A stretch of DNA of 64,000 nucleotides from Clostridium yunnanense (GTDB lineage: Bacteria; Bacillota; Clostridia; Clostridiales; Clostridiaceae), in contig NZ_JAENHN010000039.1 in assembly GCF_016595795.1 (NCBI RefSeq), positions 101,694 to 165,693 on the forward strand, read 5' to 3'. The notes beneath the pieces were generated by a model. That model worked only from the letters and a program-made list of their open reading frames with translations, was not told where the DNA came from and did no database searches. The position numbers and the translations under genes were made by a program. Position 1 is the stretch's first letter, and each line of letters begins with the position of its first letter. This document shows positions 1 to 10,479 of this stretch, piece after piece.

Positions 1-1955
1 CTCCAAAGCTTTTTCCCATCAGCCATTATATACAACTTAACTTCTGGATAGTTTATTCTAAAATCAAGTCTTGCTTCGCTTATTTTCTCTTCAAACTCCG
101 CTAAAGTCTGCTTGAGAAGAGATGTTACTTCAACTTTCTCCATATTGACCTCTAAGGATCCACTAGCAGCCTTCGATGCCTCAAATAAATCTTCAATCAA
201 TATCTTAAGTCTTTGAGACTTTCTATCAAGAATATCAATATATTTTTTCATATCTTCTGGAGACCCATTATTTCTCTTCAACAGATCTACGTAGTTTATT
301 ATAGATGTAAGCGGAGTCTTCAAATCATGTGAAACATTAGTTATAAGTTCAGTCTTTAGTCTTTCACTCTTAATCTCACTTTCAATAGAACTCTTAAGAC
401 CTGCTTTCATATTATTTATATTATTCGCAAGCTTAGACAGATTTCCTTGACCTCCTATATCAATGGTATAATTTAGATCTCCATTCGTTATCTTTTCAGT
501 TCCTGCTATAATCCTATCTAACACAATAAGTTTCTTAAATATATAAATTGAAATAAATGCAGCAAAAGCTAATATTATAAATAAAGAAATAAAACTAATC
601 AATAAATGGTGTTCTATATAAATTCCTGTAAACATCGATAACGGTAGTAGAATAAATATAGTTATACATATCACTACAATAGCTTTAAAGAATATGCTTC
701 TCATATATGTGAACTCTCTACCATATACAACCACCTTCTGCCATAATCCATATACCTTCCAGGATAAAGCCTTCTTCACCATCTCTTGTCTTGCTTGCTT
801 ATAAAATATAGGCACTATAAACTTTATCAATATAATTAATGTAAGTGCAATCCCTACTATAGCTTCTATTTCTACTAATGAAATTTCTTGCAGTCTCCTG
901 TATGGATAATATTGCTGGTAGCTAATCAAAATTGATATATTTAAAGCAATTATAGCTATAGCCCCAATAACTCTGATTTCAATTGGCAACCTTTTAAACC
1001 CTATTACATTTTCCTTTATAAGCTTTCTACGATATATAAGCATACTTAACGAAATTATAAAAATTACAAGTGCTACTACAGATACTATTGCTTCATTAAT
1101 AATCCTTACTTTTAAATTATAGAAATCTCTATATGCAAAATATATTGCATCACCTTCAGAAGGTCTTTCTGGAACTGACATATAAATCGTTAAGTTTGAA
1201 TTCCTAACTGTATTAACTAATGAGTAAAACCATCCCTCTCCACTATTACTACCTCTAATATCTACATTGCAATCGTATATATCATTATATTGATTTGAAT
1301 CTTTGTTGCCATACACTTTTAAGTAAAACCCTGTACTGTCTTTAAAACTAGCCTTTATATTATTAGAGTCATATTTTATATTAGCTTTAGTTGTACCATC
1401 ATCACCGTTAATTAATACATATTTAATATTTTTAAAACCGTCTACTCTTTTTCTTAAGTCTTTAAATGTTTGCAATTTTTCATCTATGATATCTTTTTTA
1501 AAGTTATCTGAATTATTTATCTTTAAATTATAGTCTTCTTTTAAATTTTGTAGACCTTTATTTAGTTCTTCTTTCATTTTATCCGCTTCATTAAAAGCAT
1601 TCTTTTCATTTGCTTCACTGATTTTATTGTTATATTCGTGAATTAATTTATTCGATTCATCTTGTGATTTATTTACTAATTCTTGTCTTTTAGCTTCAAT
1701 ATCGTCTGAAGATAAATTTTTAGCATATTCCTCACTTTTAATGTACTCTTCACTCTTATATTTCTTTGTTAAATCAACAACATCAGAATTAAAGTTCCTT
1801 ATTATCTTCATGAAGCTTTCAGTCTTATAAAACCCATCTTTTTCAAGAACCTCTTTATTAGTTATAACATTAACAGAAACAATAAGTACTGTCGCCAACG
1901 AAAGCATGGCCACTATTAATAAAACTTCTCTTAATACCCTATTTTTGTTTTTCAA
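1..1955 (-). CDS. Sensor histidine kinase (3' end cut by window edge)
   Basis: This is a membrane sensor kinase that should phosphorylate the response regulator encoded just upstream. Translation from a TTG at 1955 overlaps the regulator stop by 17 nt and follows a GGGGAG ribosome site. The N-terminus has one membrane helix, then about 250 extracytoplasmic residues with a long charged, coiled-coil-like stretch, then several more helices. A HAMP-like segment leads to the H-box ITNVSHDLKTPLTSI (phospho-acceptor His). The ATPase domain lies beyond base 1, so the gene is partial. The signal sensed is unknown; the large helical ectodomain suggests an envelope stress or peptide cue. Confidence 0.9.
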   Translation of the reverse strand, partial: MKNKNRVLREVLLIVAMLSLATVLIVSVNVITNKEVLEKDGFYKTESFMKIIRNFNSDVVDLTKKYKSEEYIKSEEYAKNLSSDDIEAKRQELVNKSQDESNKLIHEYNNKISEANEKNAFNEADKMKEELNKGLQNLKEDYNLKINNSDNFKKDIIDEKLQTFKDLRKRVDGFKNIKYVLINGDDGTTKANIKYDSNNIKASFKDSTGFYLKVYGNKDSNQYNDIYDCNVDIRGSNSGEGWFYSLVNTVRNSNLTIYMSVPERPSEGDAIYFAYRDFYNLKVRIINEAIVSVVALVIFIISLSMLIYRRKLIKENVIGFKRLPIEIRVIGAIAIIALNISILISYQQYYPYRRLQEISLVEIEAIVGIALTLIILIKFIVPIFYKQARQEMVKKALSWKVYGLWQKVVVYGREFTYMRSIFFKAIVVICITIFILLPLSMFTGIYIEHHLLISFISLFIILAFAAFISIYIFKKLIVLDRIIAGTEKITNGDLNYTIDIGGQGNLSKLANNINNMKAGLKSSIESEIKSERLKTELITNVSHDLKTPLTSIINYVDLLKRNNGSPEDMKKYIDILDRKSQRLKILIEDLFEASKAASGSLEVNMEKVEVTSLLKQTLAEFEEKISEARLDFRINYPEVKLYIMADGKKLW

Positions 1956-2640
1956 TCTTATACCCAACTCCCCATACCACCTTTAAATATTTAGGGTCCT
2001 TAGGGTTAATCTCAATCTTCTCTCTTATTCTCCTAATATGGACCGCTACTGTGTTATCAGCATTATAACTGAACTCGTTCCATACATTTTCGTATATTTC
2101 ATCTATTGAAAATACCCTACCTGGACTTGATATTAAAAGATTTAATATCTTATATTCTCGTGACGTTAACTTGATGTCCTCTCCGTCTACTGACACAGTT
2201 TTATTTAATCTATTAAGAAGTAAACCTCCCGTACCTATTTCATCTTTATCTAAAGCTTCGTAATTCCCTAGTTTTAAATACCTTCTAAGCTGAGATCTTA
2301 CTCTAGCTATGAGCTCTAAAGGATTAAAAGGTTTTGTCATATAGTCATCAGCTCCCATATTAAGCCCCATTATCTTATCAACATCTTCAGACTTAGCTGA
2401 TAAGATTATAATTGGTATATTCTTGTCCTTCCGTATATTAAAGGTCGCCTTTAAGCCGTCCAATTTAGGCATCATAACATCCATCACTATTAGATGAATA
2501 TCATTTTTCATCAAAATATCTAAAGCTTCTATTCCATCATAGGCTTTAAGGACATTTAATCCTTCATTACTTAAATATATCTCCATAGCATCAGTTATTT
2601 CTTTTTCATCATCAACTACTAAAATATTATACTTGTCCAA
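1939..2640 (-). CDS. OmpR/PhoB-family response regulator
   Basis: The N-terminal receiver domain has the acidic pair in NILVVDDEKE, the phospho-acceptor Asp in LIVMDVMMPK and the conserved Lys in YMTKPFNP. The C-terminal winged-helix DNA-binding domain ends in VWGVGYKIEKQK. I choose the TTG at 2640, since AGGGGG lies about nine bases upstream; an ATG at 2673 adds eleven residues but has a poor ribosome site. It is co-transcribed with the kinase, whose start overlaps its stop. The targets are not visible here; no ABC or cell-wall gene lies directly beside the pair within the window. Confidence 0.92.
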   Translation of the reverse strand: MDKYNILVVDDEKEITDAMEIYLSNEGLNVLKAYDGIEALDILMKNDIHLIVMDVMMPKLDGLKATFNIRKDKNIPIIILSAKSEDVDKIMGLNMGADDYMTKPFNPLELIARVRSQLRRYLKLGNYEALDKDEIGTGGLLLNRLNKTVSVDGEDIKLTSREYKILNLLISSPGRVFSIDEIYENVWNEFSYNADNTVAVHIRRIREKIEINPKDPKYLKVVWGVGYKIEKQK

Positions 2641-2775
2641 GTCCTTTATCCCCCTATTAATACATTTATACAATATTATACCATCAAATCCCCCCTTATA
2701 TCCTCTACTTAATATTACTCCCTAAATCTTACAAATTACTTATCATATTTCTTAAATTTTTCTTACAAAATGAAA

Positions 2776-2808
2776 AAACACCAATAATTTTGCTTATTAT
2801 CGGTGTTT
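2776..2808 (-). terminator. Rho-independent terminator of the H-NOX chemoreceptor gene
   Basis: Read on the minus strand, AAACACCGATAAT pairs with ATTATTGGTGTTT and is followed by a T-rich tract. It lies just after the chemoreceptor stop codon. Confidence 0.8.
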
Positions 2809-2816
2809 CATCCTTA

Positions 2817-4604
2817 TTACATCTTATACTTAGCTAACTCTTTTTTAAATATGTCTATTATACCTTCAATCTTTCTAATGCTATCTATAGTCTTGTCGAT
2901 TTCTTTTTTATAATCTTCTATACTTGCACTTACAGTCTCTGATGCAGCTGCATTTTCTACTGCTATTGCAGCTAAAGAATCTATACTCTTAAACATTTCT
3001 TGGATAGAATCAGCTTCCCTATTAAGTGCTTCTATAGAACTATTTATAGCTTCTGAAACATCTTGTATTGAGCTCTTTGCTTCAAAACTTATATCTTTAA
3101 CATCCTTAAGTGCCGAAGTTTCTTTTTCAAGAACTTTGTATTGGCTATCTATGTTATCAACTAATCCATTTATATCAGAAGCAAAAACATCTAGATTTTG
3201 ATTGATTTCTTTAACTGCCCCCTTAGATTGCTCTGCTAGTTTTCTTATAGATTCAGCAACTACTGCAAAGCCTCTTCCTTGCTCTCCGGCTCTAGCTGCT
3301 TCTATTGAAGCGTTTAAAGCTAAAAGATTTGTTTGTTCTGATATTCCAGAAACTATTGATACTATACTAGTGATATCCGATGCTTTTTCCTGAAGCCTTC
3401 TTCCGCTTTCCTTTACTCCCATGAAGGATTGCAATGTATCATTTATATGAGTACTTGCTCTCTCTACATGTTCATAGCTATCTCCAATTTTTATAACCGC
3501 TTTATCTAATTCAGTCTTATTTCTGTTTTCACTGCTAACTAAAGAATTTATTTCCTCTATGTTCTTATTAATCTGAGTTAATAGATTCTCTGTATTTACA
3601 TCCTGTTGAGTAGACATCTCTGCAACTTGTCCAGAAAATCCACTGATTTCTTCTGTTGTATATCTCATAGATTCTGTAATCTGGAACATGTCCTTTGAAA
3701 ATACATTCATCTCATCCGTTACACTATTAAAGGATGTCAGATCTTGAGACCACATATTTTTAACATTAGTTATACTATTAAATATATCTTCAAATATATC
3801 ATTTGATTGTAGTTGCAGATTACTATACTTTCTTTCTGCCATAGCATTAAGTTCATCTATTATCGCTTTCTTAGGTGCAAGCATCATATTGGTAAATAAA
3901 GCAGATAATATAGCTGCAACACCAGCTACTATAACACCATTAGTTACTCCAGACATTATAACACCTATTATTGCAGTAATTATGAAAGTAGGTATTGCAG
4001 ATTTTATTCCTATATTTCTTACAAATCCAAAAGATAATAGTTTGTTTAACCTATACTTCTTTTTATTTAATATCTCATACTGAAAAGTTAATTTAAGAGA
4101 TAATGAAGTTTCCGTCCTTGCTACCTCTTCTATAGATATTTGTTCTCCAAACTTTTTAGCACTACCATTTAATAATCCTTGAAAGTAATCAAACATACCT
4201 CTTGGAGAGTTGTATACAAATACAGCCTGATTCTTGCTTACAGGCTCTAACTGGAAAGCTGGAGGTTTAGCTCCAGAGAATTTTCTCATTATTACTGCAT
4301 GTACATCATTCATTGCCTTTAAAAATGTATATAAGTTCAATTTTCTAAAGAAAGCTGGATAATCATTATAAAAAGTTTCTATATTATTTTCACCCAATAT
4401 GTACCAAAGTTTACTTATATTCATCTGTTTAGCTTCAGCTATGTACTTTATTACATTACCTATAACTTTATCATCCACATTTTCAAGTGGTGTAAAAATC
4501 CTCCCACTATCCCATGTTACATTTGTCATAGCTCTATCTACAACTTCATTACCATAAAGTCTTCTACAGGTTTTAAGCCAAGTAGAAACTACCGTTCCCT
4601 TCAT
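2817..4604 (-). CDS. H-NOX (heme gas sensor) domain fused to a methyl-accepting chemotaxis protein
   Basis: Residues 1-180 form an H-NOX heme domain: it begins [18 protein letters not shown], has the proximal heme ligand at His102 and the YxSxR motif as Tyr131, Ser133 and Arg135. Trp9, Asn74 and Tyr140 are also present; these form the distal hydrogen-bond network that stabilises bound O2 in the Thermoanaerobacter Tar4 H-NOX. Two membrane helices follow (about 205-250), then a cytoplasmic signalling helix bundle with the hairpin tip [20 protein letters not shown]. The predicted role is aerotaxis or NO taxis through CheA/CheW. The ribosome site GGAGGAG supports the ATG. Gas specificity is inferred, not shown. 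Confidence 0.93.
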   Translation of the reverse strand: MKGTVVSTWLKTCRRLYGNEVVDRAMTNVTWDSGRIFTPLENVDDKVIGNVIKYIAEAKQMNISKLWYILGENNIETFYNDYPAFFRKLNLYTFLKAMNDVHAVIMRKFSGAKPPAFQLEPVSKNQAVFVYNSPRGMFDYFQGLLNGSAKKFGEQISIEEVARTETSLSLKLTFQYEILNKKKYRLNKLLSFGFVRNIGIKSAIPTFIITAIIGVIMSGVTNGVIVAGVAAILSALFTNMMLAPKKAIIDELNAMAERKYSNLQLQSNDIFEDIFNSITNVKNMWSQDLTSFNSVTDEMNVFSKDMFQITESMRYTTEEISGFSGQVAEMSTQQDVNTENLLTQINKNIEEINSLVSSENRNKTELDKAVIKIGDSYEHVERASTHINDTLQSFMGVKESGRRLQEKASDITSIVSIVSGISEQTNLLALNASIEAARAGEQGRGFAVVAESIRKLAEQSKGAVKEINQNLDVFASDINGLVDNIDSQYKVLEKETSALKDVKDISFEAKSSIQDVSEAINSSIEALNREADSIQEMFKSIDSLAAIAVENAAASETVSASIEDYKKEIDKTIDSIRKIEGIIDIFKKELAKYKM

Positions 4605-4777
4605 AGTGCTCCTCCTTCTAACTAATAACAGTTATTCATTAGCTACATTATACTATTATTATCGTTAAATAAACAGCCTTAATTAATAGTAATTCGTAGA
4701 TATCCCCATCTTTATTCTACCTTTAGTATTTTTAGTTAGAAATATAAATAAAATTTAATTATTTTAACAAAAAAAAA

Positions 4778-4800
4778 TGCAGACTATAAAACAGCCTGCA
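4778..4800 (-). terminator. Terminator after sleC
   Basis: TGCAGGCTGTTTTATAGTCTGCA on the minus strand forms a short hairpin directly followed by a run of T residues, about 30 bases beyond the sleC stop. Confidence 0.65.
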
Positions 4801-4832
4801 CTTCTCTTTATATCTATAAAAATCCATCATAC

Positions 4833-6194
4833 TTAAAATAAATCATCAAAATAATTTACACAAGGCACATCGTTGCCTCTATAAATATTTGATGTTGTTG
4901 GTGGGAAAAATACCCTTTCTATGCCTTTATCATTTCTTGTATATTCCGAATCTCTTAATTCAGCAATCTTCGTTACCCCAACATACACATCAGATACTTT
5001 ATACCATGTAGCATAATCAACTACACCAGTCTGTGGAAGACTAAATACTTCTTGAAAAACCCTAACAGATCTCGCTGTATTTGCTCCATAATCTCCATCC
5101 ACTGAAAGTTTAGGTATTAATGGATAGTTTACTGAAATTCTGTTTAAATAGGTTTGAATAGTTCTAACAGGCTCCCCTTTAGACCCTATTTTAAGATTAT
5201 AACCTGGATATGAACTTGGTATACCTTTAACTTGTTCTGCTGTTACTAATTCAAGATCTGAACCATAAAAGTTAGTTAATATTTGGAATGGAGTTCTTCC
5301 TTGATCACCAAGGTACTTACTTCCCCACTGAGTTAACCAGCCTGGGCATTGAACATTCTTTCCATCACAATACTGAGTCAATAATGGTTGCCTTCTGCCT
5401 GGCCTTTTAATATAGGTTGCAAATATTTCATCAGCTATCCTCTCTATGTTATCAAATATGTTCCTTCCGTAACTAAATGCGTGGTCAAAGGCTGTAGAAC
5501 TAGTTATATCAAAGTTCTTTCCTTTTCCTCTATACCATTCTGTATAAATCCTATTAAGAGTAAATGATATTATACAAAACAAGTTAGCTCTAATTGTATT
5601 GTCAGACCAGGTAGGAAAAATCTCGGAACTAGCCACATTCTTTATATAATCCTTAAATCTTACTGTATAGTTTGGTGCGGCAGTATCATTAGGTCCACCT
5701 TGATGAACTACTACAAACTCCGGAACTACAGGTTTAGGCAAAACCACTCCACTAGTTGGTGGTGGTAGTGGCTTTTCTGGATTTTCCGGAATCTTAGGCG
5801 GAAAGTTTCCTACAAGTTTATTAGGCTGTATTTGAATTACATCTTGCCCCTGTCTTGTATTTGATACTTGACTTAAATTGCACACCTGATATGCAACTCT
5901 ATCAGGATATATCTGACACCCTCTAATAAATAAGGGTTCAAACCCTGCTCTTTCTATTCTTATATCTGCTAAGCTATAAGGAATTTGATTATTTGGAACC
6001 TGGGAATACTCCAACGGAGGCGTATCCAATTGAATAACTGGAGACAGTCCTGCTGAATCAGTACTTAACTGAGTAGTTTGAGCACTTGGAGAAGCAAACT
6101 CCCCTGTAGGAGTAATAGTTATCCGTGCATTATCTACAGGAATATAATTTTCTCCCTGAAAACATTGAATTTTCAAATTTCCCCTAAATGGCAT
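4833..6194 (-). CDS. sleC: Spore cortex-lytic enzyme SleC
   Basis: SleC is made in the mother cell as a zymogen, stored in the spore and activated by Csp proteases; it then hydrolyses cortex peptidoglycan during germination. The protein shows a beta-rich N-terminal pro-region (MPFRGNLKIQCFQGENYIPV), a Pro-rich linker (about 145-165), the SleC catalytic region and a C-terminal peptidoglycan-binding domain (LKIGSKGEPVRTIQTYLN, DGDYGANTARSVRVFQ). I use the ATG at 6194 because AAAGGAG lies seven bases upstream; the longer reading from 6242 has no ribosome site. The protein is about 453 residues, near the family norm. It follows the Csp-type gene by roughly 105 bases, as in clostridial csp-sleC operons. 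Confidence 0.9.
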   Translation of the reverse strand: MPFRGNLKIQCFQGENYIPVDNARITITPTGEFASPSAQTTQLSTDSAGLSPVIQLDTPPLEYSQVPNNQIPYSLADIRIERAGFEPLFIRGCQIYPDRVAYQVCNLSQVSNTRQGQDVIQIQPNKLVGNFPPKIPENPEKPLPPPTSGVVLPKPVVPEFVVVHQGGPNDTAAPNYTVRFKDYIKNVASSEIFPTWSDNTIRANLFCIISFTLNRIYTEWYRGKGKNFDITSSTAFDHAFSYGRNIFDNIERIADEIFATYIKRPGRRQPLLTQYCDGKNVQCPGWLTQWGSKYLGDQGRTPFQILTNFYGSDLELVTAEQVKGIPSSYPGYNLKIGSKGEPVRTIQTYLNRISVNYPLIPKLSVDGDYGANTARSVRVFQEVFSLPQTGVVDYATWYKVSDVYVGVTKIAELRDSEYTRNDKGIERVFFPPTTSNIYRGNDVPCVNYFDDLF

Positions 6195-6300
6195 TATATA
6201 GCTCCTTTTAAATTTTTCTTTACTATAATATGCTTCTAACAAAGGTTTTGTGAATGTCTCCTGTCGAAAACTAAGCTATATATATTTATCTAAAATATAA

Positions 6301-9300
6301 CTATTCTTTAATCTTCGGTATTCTAATTATTAAGTTCCCTTTATTGAACTCTACAAATTCATCGTCTTCTCTATAATTATCATCATATAATAGGTTTTCA
6401 TCTCTATTCTTACGATTTTCCTCTAATATATAGTTTTCTTCATTAAAAACTTGAATCTCAGCTTCTTCTTTCATATTAAAAACACTTCTTATATTATCAA
6501 ATACGCCCTTCATATTTAGCATTCCATATCCCCATTGAGGGTTTGGATATACATCTCCCTCTCTCTTGTTAGCTCCCCTATACAAATACGTTTTTATATT
6601 TGCAGCATACATAGTAGGATCATTTTTTTCAACAACTCCCCATTGAAGAAGTAAAGCACAGCATCCAGCAGTAACTGCACCTGCCACACTTGCACCTGAG
6701 ACGGTAACAGTCCCTCCTCCAACATCAGTAGTTAGTGCATTTATACCACCTGCAGCGATATCAGGTTTTATTCTATTATCTCTTGTATAACCTCTTCCAG
6801 ATTCCCCTACTGTTGCATTATTATTTTGGTTATAATAAGCCACTGATATTATTCTTCTTGATGTAGACGGAATAGTAAGTGTAGTATATTGATTTCCACT
6901 CAAAAACTTTGTATCTGGTGCCAATAAATCTCTTTGTAGTAGATAGGCATCATATCTACCGTTAACTACAAGATCCCCAATAAGCCTAAACTGCCATATT
7001 CCTTCTCTTATGTCTCTTGCTCTGATTACAATTTTTTCATCTCCTGTAGTATTTTCTGGGATTGCATACTCAATATTCATCTTAGTTCTCTCATATACAA
7101 AGTTTATTTCACTAGTTTGCTTCAACTTAGGCGGTATTCTTTGTATAATCTCACCTGAAGGCGATACTATTGACAATGAAAATTTATCTGGTTTCCCAAT
7201 CCAAATTTCAAACTGAATATTTCTTTGATCTCTTCCAATTCTCAATTCTATGATGCTGCTATCTCCATTTTTAGCTAATGTTCCAGTTGTATGGGTGTCT
7301 GCTTCACCTTGATTTCCAGTAGTCGTAACTACGATTATTCCTCTAACTTTAGCGACTTCGTCAATATATCTCTCTATAGAAGCATTTCCATCATGAGATC
7401 CTAAATTTGTGCCAAGTGGTAAGTATATTACCATAGGTCTTCTAAGACTTATTGCCAGGTTATACAAGTACTTTACAGCTAGCAGTACATCAACATTCCC
7501 ATATCTACCTGGAGCCTGACCATATGCAAAAAAATAATCTAAATAGCCTTGTGGAGCTTCTCTAACCTTTACCACAGCTAATGTAGCTCCAGGTGCTGCT
7601 CCTATAACTGCAGGATCCTTTCCTCTAGCCGCTGCAAGTCCAGCCATATGAGTACCATGTCCTATTTCATCTCTAGACGGAACAATTGCATAAGGATCGC
7701 TTCCAGCTCTTTTTGCCTTTATTGCGCTATTTATTTCTTGTTCTGTGTATTCAGTGCCGTATGGGAATCCTATTGGCACCTCATTAGGAGTTTGTACAGT
7801 TTGATCCCATATCCTTACGATTCTTGTAGTATCATCTTCTTTTATAAATTCATCATTTAGATAATCTATTCCACTGTCAATAATGCCAACAATTACTCCC
7901 TGACCATTTAGTGGAAGATATACATTATTATGAAATAGAGTTGCATCCGCAGCTTCAACTGGCGATATTGCAGATAAAGTAAAGATTCTTCCTGGATCTA
8001 TATTTATTACCTCTGGCACATTTGCAGCAATATCGCTTATTTTGTTTATTGGTGCTACTAATACTGCATTAAATTCATCTAGAACTAATACATCTGCATC
8101 ACCATATCTATTGATGGCATTCCTTATATCGCCTTGATATTCTATAGCAAAATACCTATAGTTGGGATTTAAAAATAAATTGTCGTCTGTTCCAACTCCA
8201 GAATTATCTATGCCTGTAGAACTAATACCTGGTTGTGTACTCTGCGACTGATTACCTTCCTGACCCATTCCAGGTGTAACTTGCAACCCTCCTGGTTGAT
8301 TATTAGTTTTAGTACCTTGCCCTGTTCCTTGTTGAGTCCCCACTTGATTGATTCCACCTGTTTGGCTTTGCAAATCATTTCCCTGAACATTTTGTCCTAT
8401 TGCCCCTTGTTGATTTGTGGTTTGAGGATTGCCCAATGCCCCAGTCATTCCTGTTATATTTTGTTGTATCGTTTGAGTGCTACCTAGCTGATTAGCTGAA
8501 GTTTGATCTCCTTGTAAGGTATACGGTTGATTATTTTGATTTATTAGATAGGGTTGAGTGGGCTGAGACCCTACTGTCCCTGTAGTAGTCTGTAGATTGT
8601 TTGGGTTCACACTCTCCTGGGTATTTCCTTGTCTATTTTCATCCTCTCTCATGTAACCTCTCCCTTCGTGCGATGCTCTTAGTAAAGTCAATGCATCATA
8701 CGCACATATAGTGCCATATCCCCAACTAGGATTAGGATAAGCAACATCTGTTCTTTCCCTCTCAGCTGCTCTCATAATATAATATTTTAGTCTATCCCCA
8801 AACAGGAAAGGATCATTACCACTTACAACTCCCCATTGAAGTAATAATGCACATATACCTGCTACATGCGGTGCCGCCATAGATGTTCCTGTCTTAGAAT
8901 CAAACCTTCCACCTTCCACTGGAGCTAATATCCCTTCCCCAGGTGCAGAGATATCAGGTTTATTAAATGAAACATTAAGAAGTCTTCCTCTCCCTGAAAA
9001 AGGAGATAAGTTGTTAGTTTTATAATCATAACTTCCTACTGATATAGCAGCCTCCACAGTAGCTGGTATACCTAGTGTATTAAACACATTAGGTTGCAGA
9101 AACCTGGTGTTTGGATTCAATGCCTCAGTTATTGGTAACCATATATCATAAAGTCCTCTATACTGATTTAAAGTTTTTAAAGTTATAGTCCACTCACCTG
9201 CGGTTAAAGTTTCTCCTACAGGGACAAGACTTATTGTTATTTCCCCTGCAATATCAAAAGGTCTTGGTCCTGTATTATATATAAGACACCTATTACCATC

Positions 9301-10362
9301 AACCGTTGTCTCCTTATATCCTTCACTTAAAATTATTTCACCAGTTCTTATACCTGATGGAGTGGTTAAAACAAGTGATAAATTACTAAGCAGTGGCTTA
9401 TATAGCTGCAAGGTAAGCGTTGGTTCTCCCTCTGAAACTGAAAGAGATATATTTATTTGTTCTCTAAGCTCCCCACCAACATGATGAGCTGCTTCTCCTT
9501 CATTTCCTGCTGCTATAACTATAGCTATTCTTTCTAAAGTACAGACTGTCTGTATATACTGTTCAAACAAACTAGTTCCATTATGTGCCCCATCATTTGT
9601 ACTTAAACTAATATTTATAACTAGAGGTTTTTTCAATTCAGCTGCACGATCAATTAAGAACCTTATTCCTCTCATTATTTGAGTACTTAAAGCATAGTTG
9701 GCAAATCCATATCGAGTTGTCTTTACCATTGCTATAGAACTCTCATATGCTACACCATAGTATTGCCTATTTATATTCCCTCCAGCACAGGCAATACCAG
9801 CAACATGAGTACCATGGCCTATTGGATCTGTGACATCAACTACAGATAGTGGGTTATTTGAACTCAATGCTTGATTTATAATATTTCTATCATATACTTT
9901 TCCTTGCGCTGTAAGATCATATATATAATCTATTCTAGTAGTACCATCCTGATTTCTAAATGCTGGATGGGTATAATCTATTCCCGTATCAATAAATCCT
10001 ACCAACACCCCTGCTCCAGTCACATTATATTCACTATATACTTGCGGAACACACGCTGCTCTATTACTATTCAAATCCGAGGTAAATAAAACCTTTGGCA
10101 ATTCTGCGTATTGAACACCTTCTAATTCAGAAATTCTATTGATATCCACAGCTTTAATCGTCACTATGCCAAACCCAAATCCTAGGTTTTCAAGCTTTCC
10201 CCCGACTTTATCCACAGATTGCACAACTTTATCCACATTATCCCCAAATAATATGACAACCTCTATACTACCTTGGTTTATCTTTTCATTCTCCGATATC
10301 TTTGATAGTTTTCCTATTAATTCATTTGGTACATTAGCTAATAGATTAAGTGTTGCATCCAC
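6301..10362 (-). CDS. cspBA: Tandem subtilisin-like germination protease (CspBA-type fusion)
   Basis: Two S8 protease domains lie in one chain. Domain 1 (about 100-560) has the full triad Asp125, His183 and Ser494 (GTSMAAPH) with Asn287. Domain 2 (about 735-1290) keeps Asp829, His902, Asn1017 and Ser1225, but the serine motif is the unusual GASVAGA. A roughly 155-residue Gln/Asn/Gly/Thr-rich linker joins them, and an acidic tail follows. Csp proteins process pro-SleC in response to germinants; sleC is the next gene. In C. perfringens cspB, cspA and cspC are separate genes, and in C. difficile the CspA half of CspBA lacks catalytic residues. The start is uncertain: GTG 10362 is 23 bases from AGGAGG, whereas an in-frame ATA at 10377 is ideally spaced. 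Confidence 0.88.
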   Translation of the reverse strand: MDATLNLLANVPNELIGKLSKISENEKINQGSIEVVILFGDNVDKVVQSVDKVGGKLENLGFGFGIVTIKAVDINRISELEGVQYAELPKVLFTSDLNSNRAACVPQVYSEYNVTGAGVLVGFIDTGIDYTHPAFRNQDGTTRIDYIYDLTAQGKVYDRNIINQALSSNNPLSVVDVTDPIGHGTHVAGIACAGGNINRQYYGVAYESSIAMVKTTRYGFANYALSTQIMRGIRFLIDRAAELKKPLVINISLSTNDGAHNGTSLFEQYIQTVCTLERIAIVIAAGNEGEAAHHVGGELREQINISLSVSEGEPTLTLQLYKPLLSNLSLVLTTPSGIRTGEIILSEGYKETTVDGNRCLIYNTGPRPFDIAGEITISLVPVGETLTAGEWTITLKTLNQYRGLYDIWLPITEALNPNTRFLQPNVFNTLGIPATVEAAISVGSYDYKTNNLSPFSGRGRLLNVSFNKPDISAPGEGILAPVEGGRFDSKTGTSMAAPHVAGICALLLQWGVVSGNDPFLFGDRLKYYIMRAAERERTDVAYPNPSWGYGTICAYDALTLLRASHEGRGYMREDENRQGNTQESVNPNNLQTTTGTVGSQPTQPYLINQNNQPYTLQGDQTSANQLGSTQTIQQNITGMTGALGNPQTTNQQGAIGQNVQGNDLQSQTGGINQVGTQQGTGQGTKTNNQPGGLQVTPGMGQEGNQSQSTQPGISSTGIDNSGVGTDDNLFLNPNYRYFAIEYQGDIRNAINRYGDADVLVLDEFNAVLVAPINKISDIAANVPEVINIDPGRIFTLSAISPVEAADATLFHNNVYLPLNGQGVIVGIIDSGIDYLNDEFIKEDDTTRIVRIWDQTVQTPNEVPIGFPYGTEYTEQEINSAIKAKRAGSDPYAIVPSRDEIGHGTHMAGLAAARGKDPAVIGAAPGATLAVVKVREAPQGYLDYFFAYGQAPGRYGNVDVLLAVKYLYNLAISLRRPMVIYLPLGTNLGSHDGNASIERYIDEVAKVRGIIVVTTTGNQGEADTHTTGTLAKNGDSSIIELRIGRDQRNIQFEIWIGKPDKFSLSIVSPSGEIIQRIPPKLKQTSEINFVYERTKMNIEYAIPENTTGDEKIVIRARDIREGIWQFRLIGDLVVNGRYDAYLLQRDLLAPDTKFLSGNQYTTLTIPSTSRRIISVAYYNQNNNATVGESGRGYTRDNRIKPDIAAGGINALTTDVGGGTVTVSGASVAGAVTAGCCALLLQWGVVEKNDPTMYAANIKTYLYRGANKREGDVYPNPQWGYGMLNMKGVFDNIRSVFNMKEEAEIQVFNEENYILEENRKNRDENLLYDDNYREDDEFVEFNKGNLIIRIPKIKE

Positions 10363-10426
10363 TTTACCGCTATCTATAGTAAATTCCTCCTAAAAATATC
10401 TCCATATACTAAGTTATTCAAAAAAT

Positions 10427-10455
10427 AAAAGAGTAATGCACTGCATTACTCTTTT
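10427..10455 (-). terminator. Terminator between the XRE gene and cspBA
   Basis: AAAAGAGTAATGCA and its near-perfect complement form a hairpin followed on the minus strand by TTTATTTTTT. It ends the XRE-DUF3783 transcript, so cspBA needs its own, probably sporulation-specific, promoter inside the short gap. Confidence 0.8.
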
Positions 10456-10479
10456 ACTTAATAAAAATTCGTTCGTATT

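Noticed and set aside
8208..8487. ORFs on both strands across the Gln/Asn-rich linker of the tandem subtilisin
   Set aside because: Low-complexity CAA/GGT-rich sequence keeps other frames open; the in-frame linker joins two intact domains.
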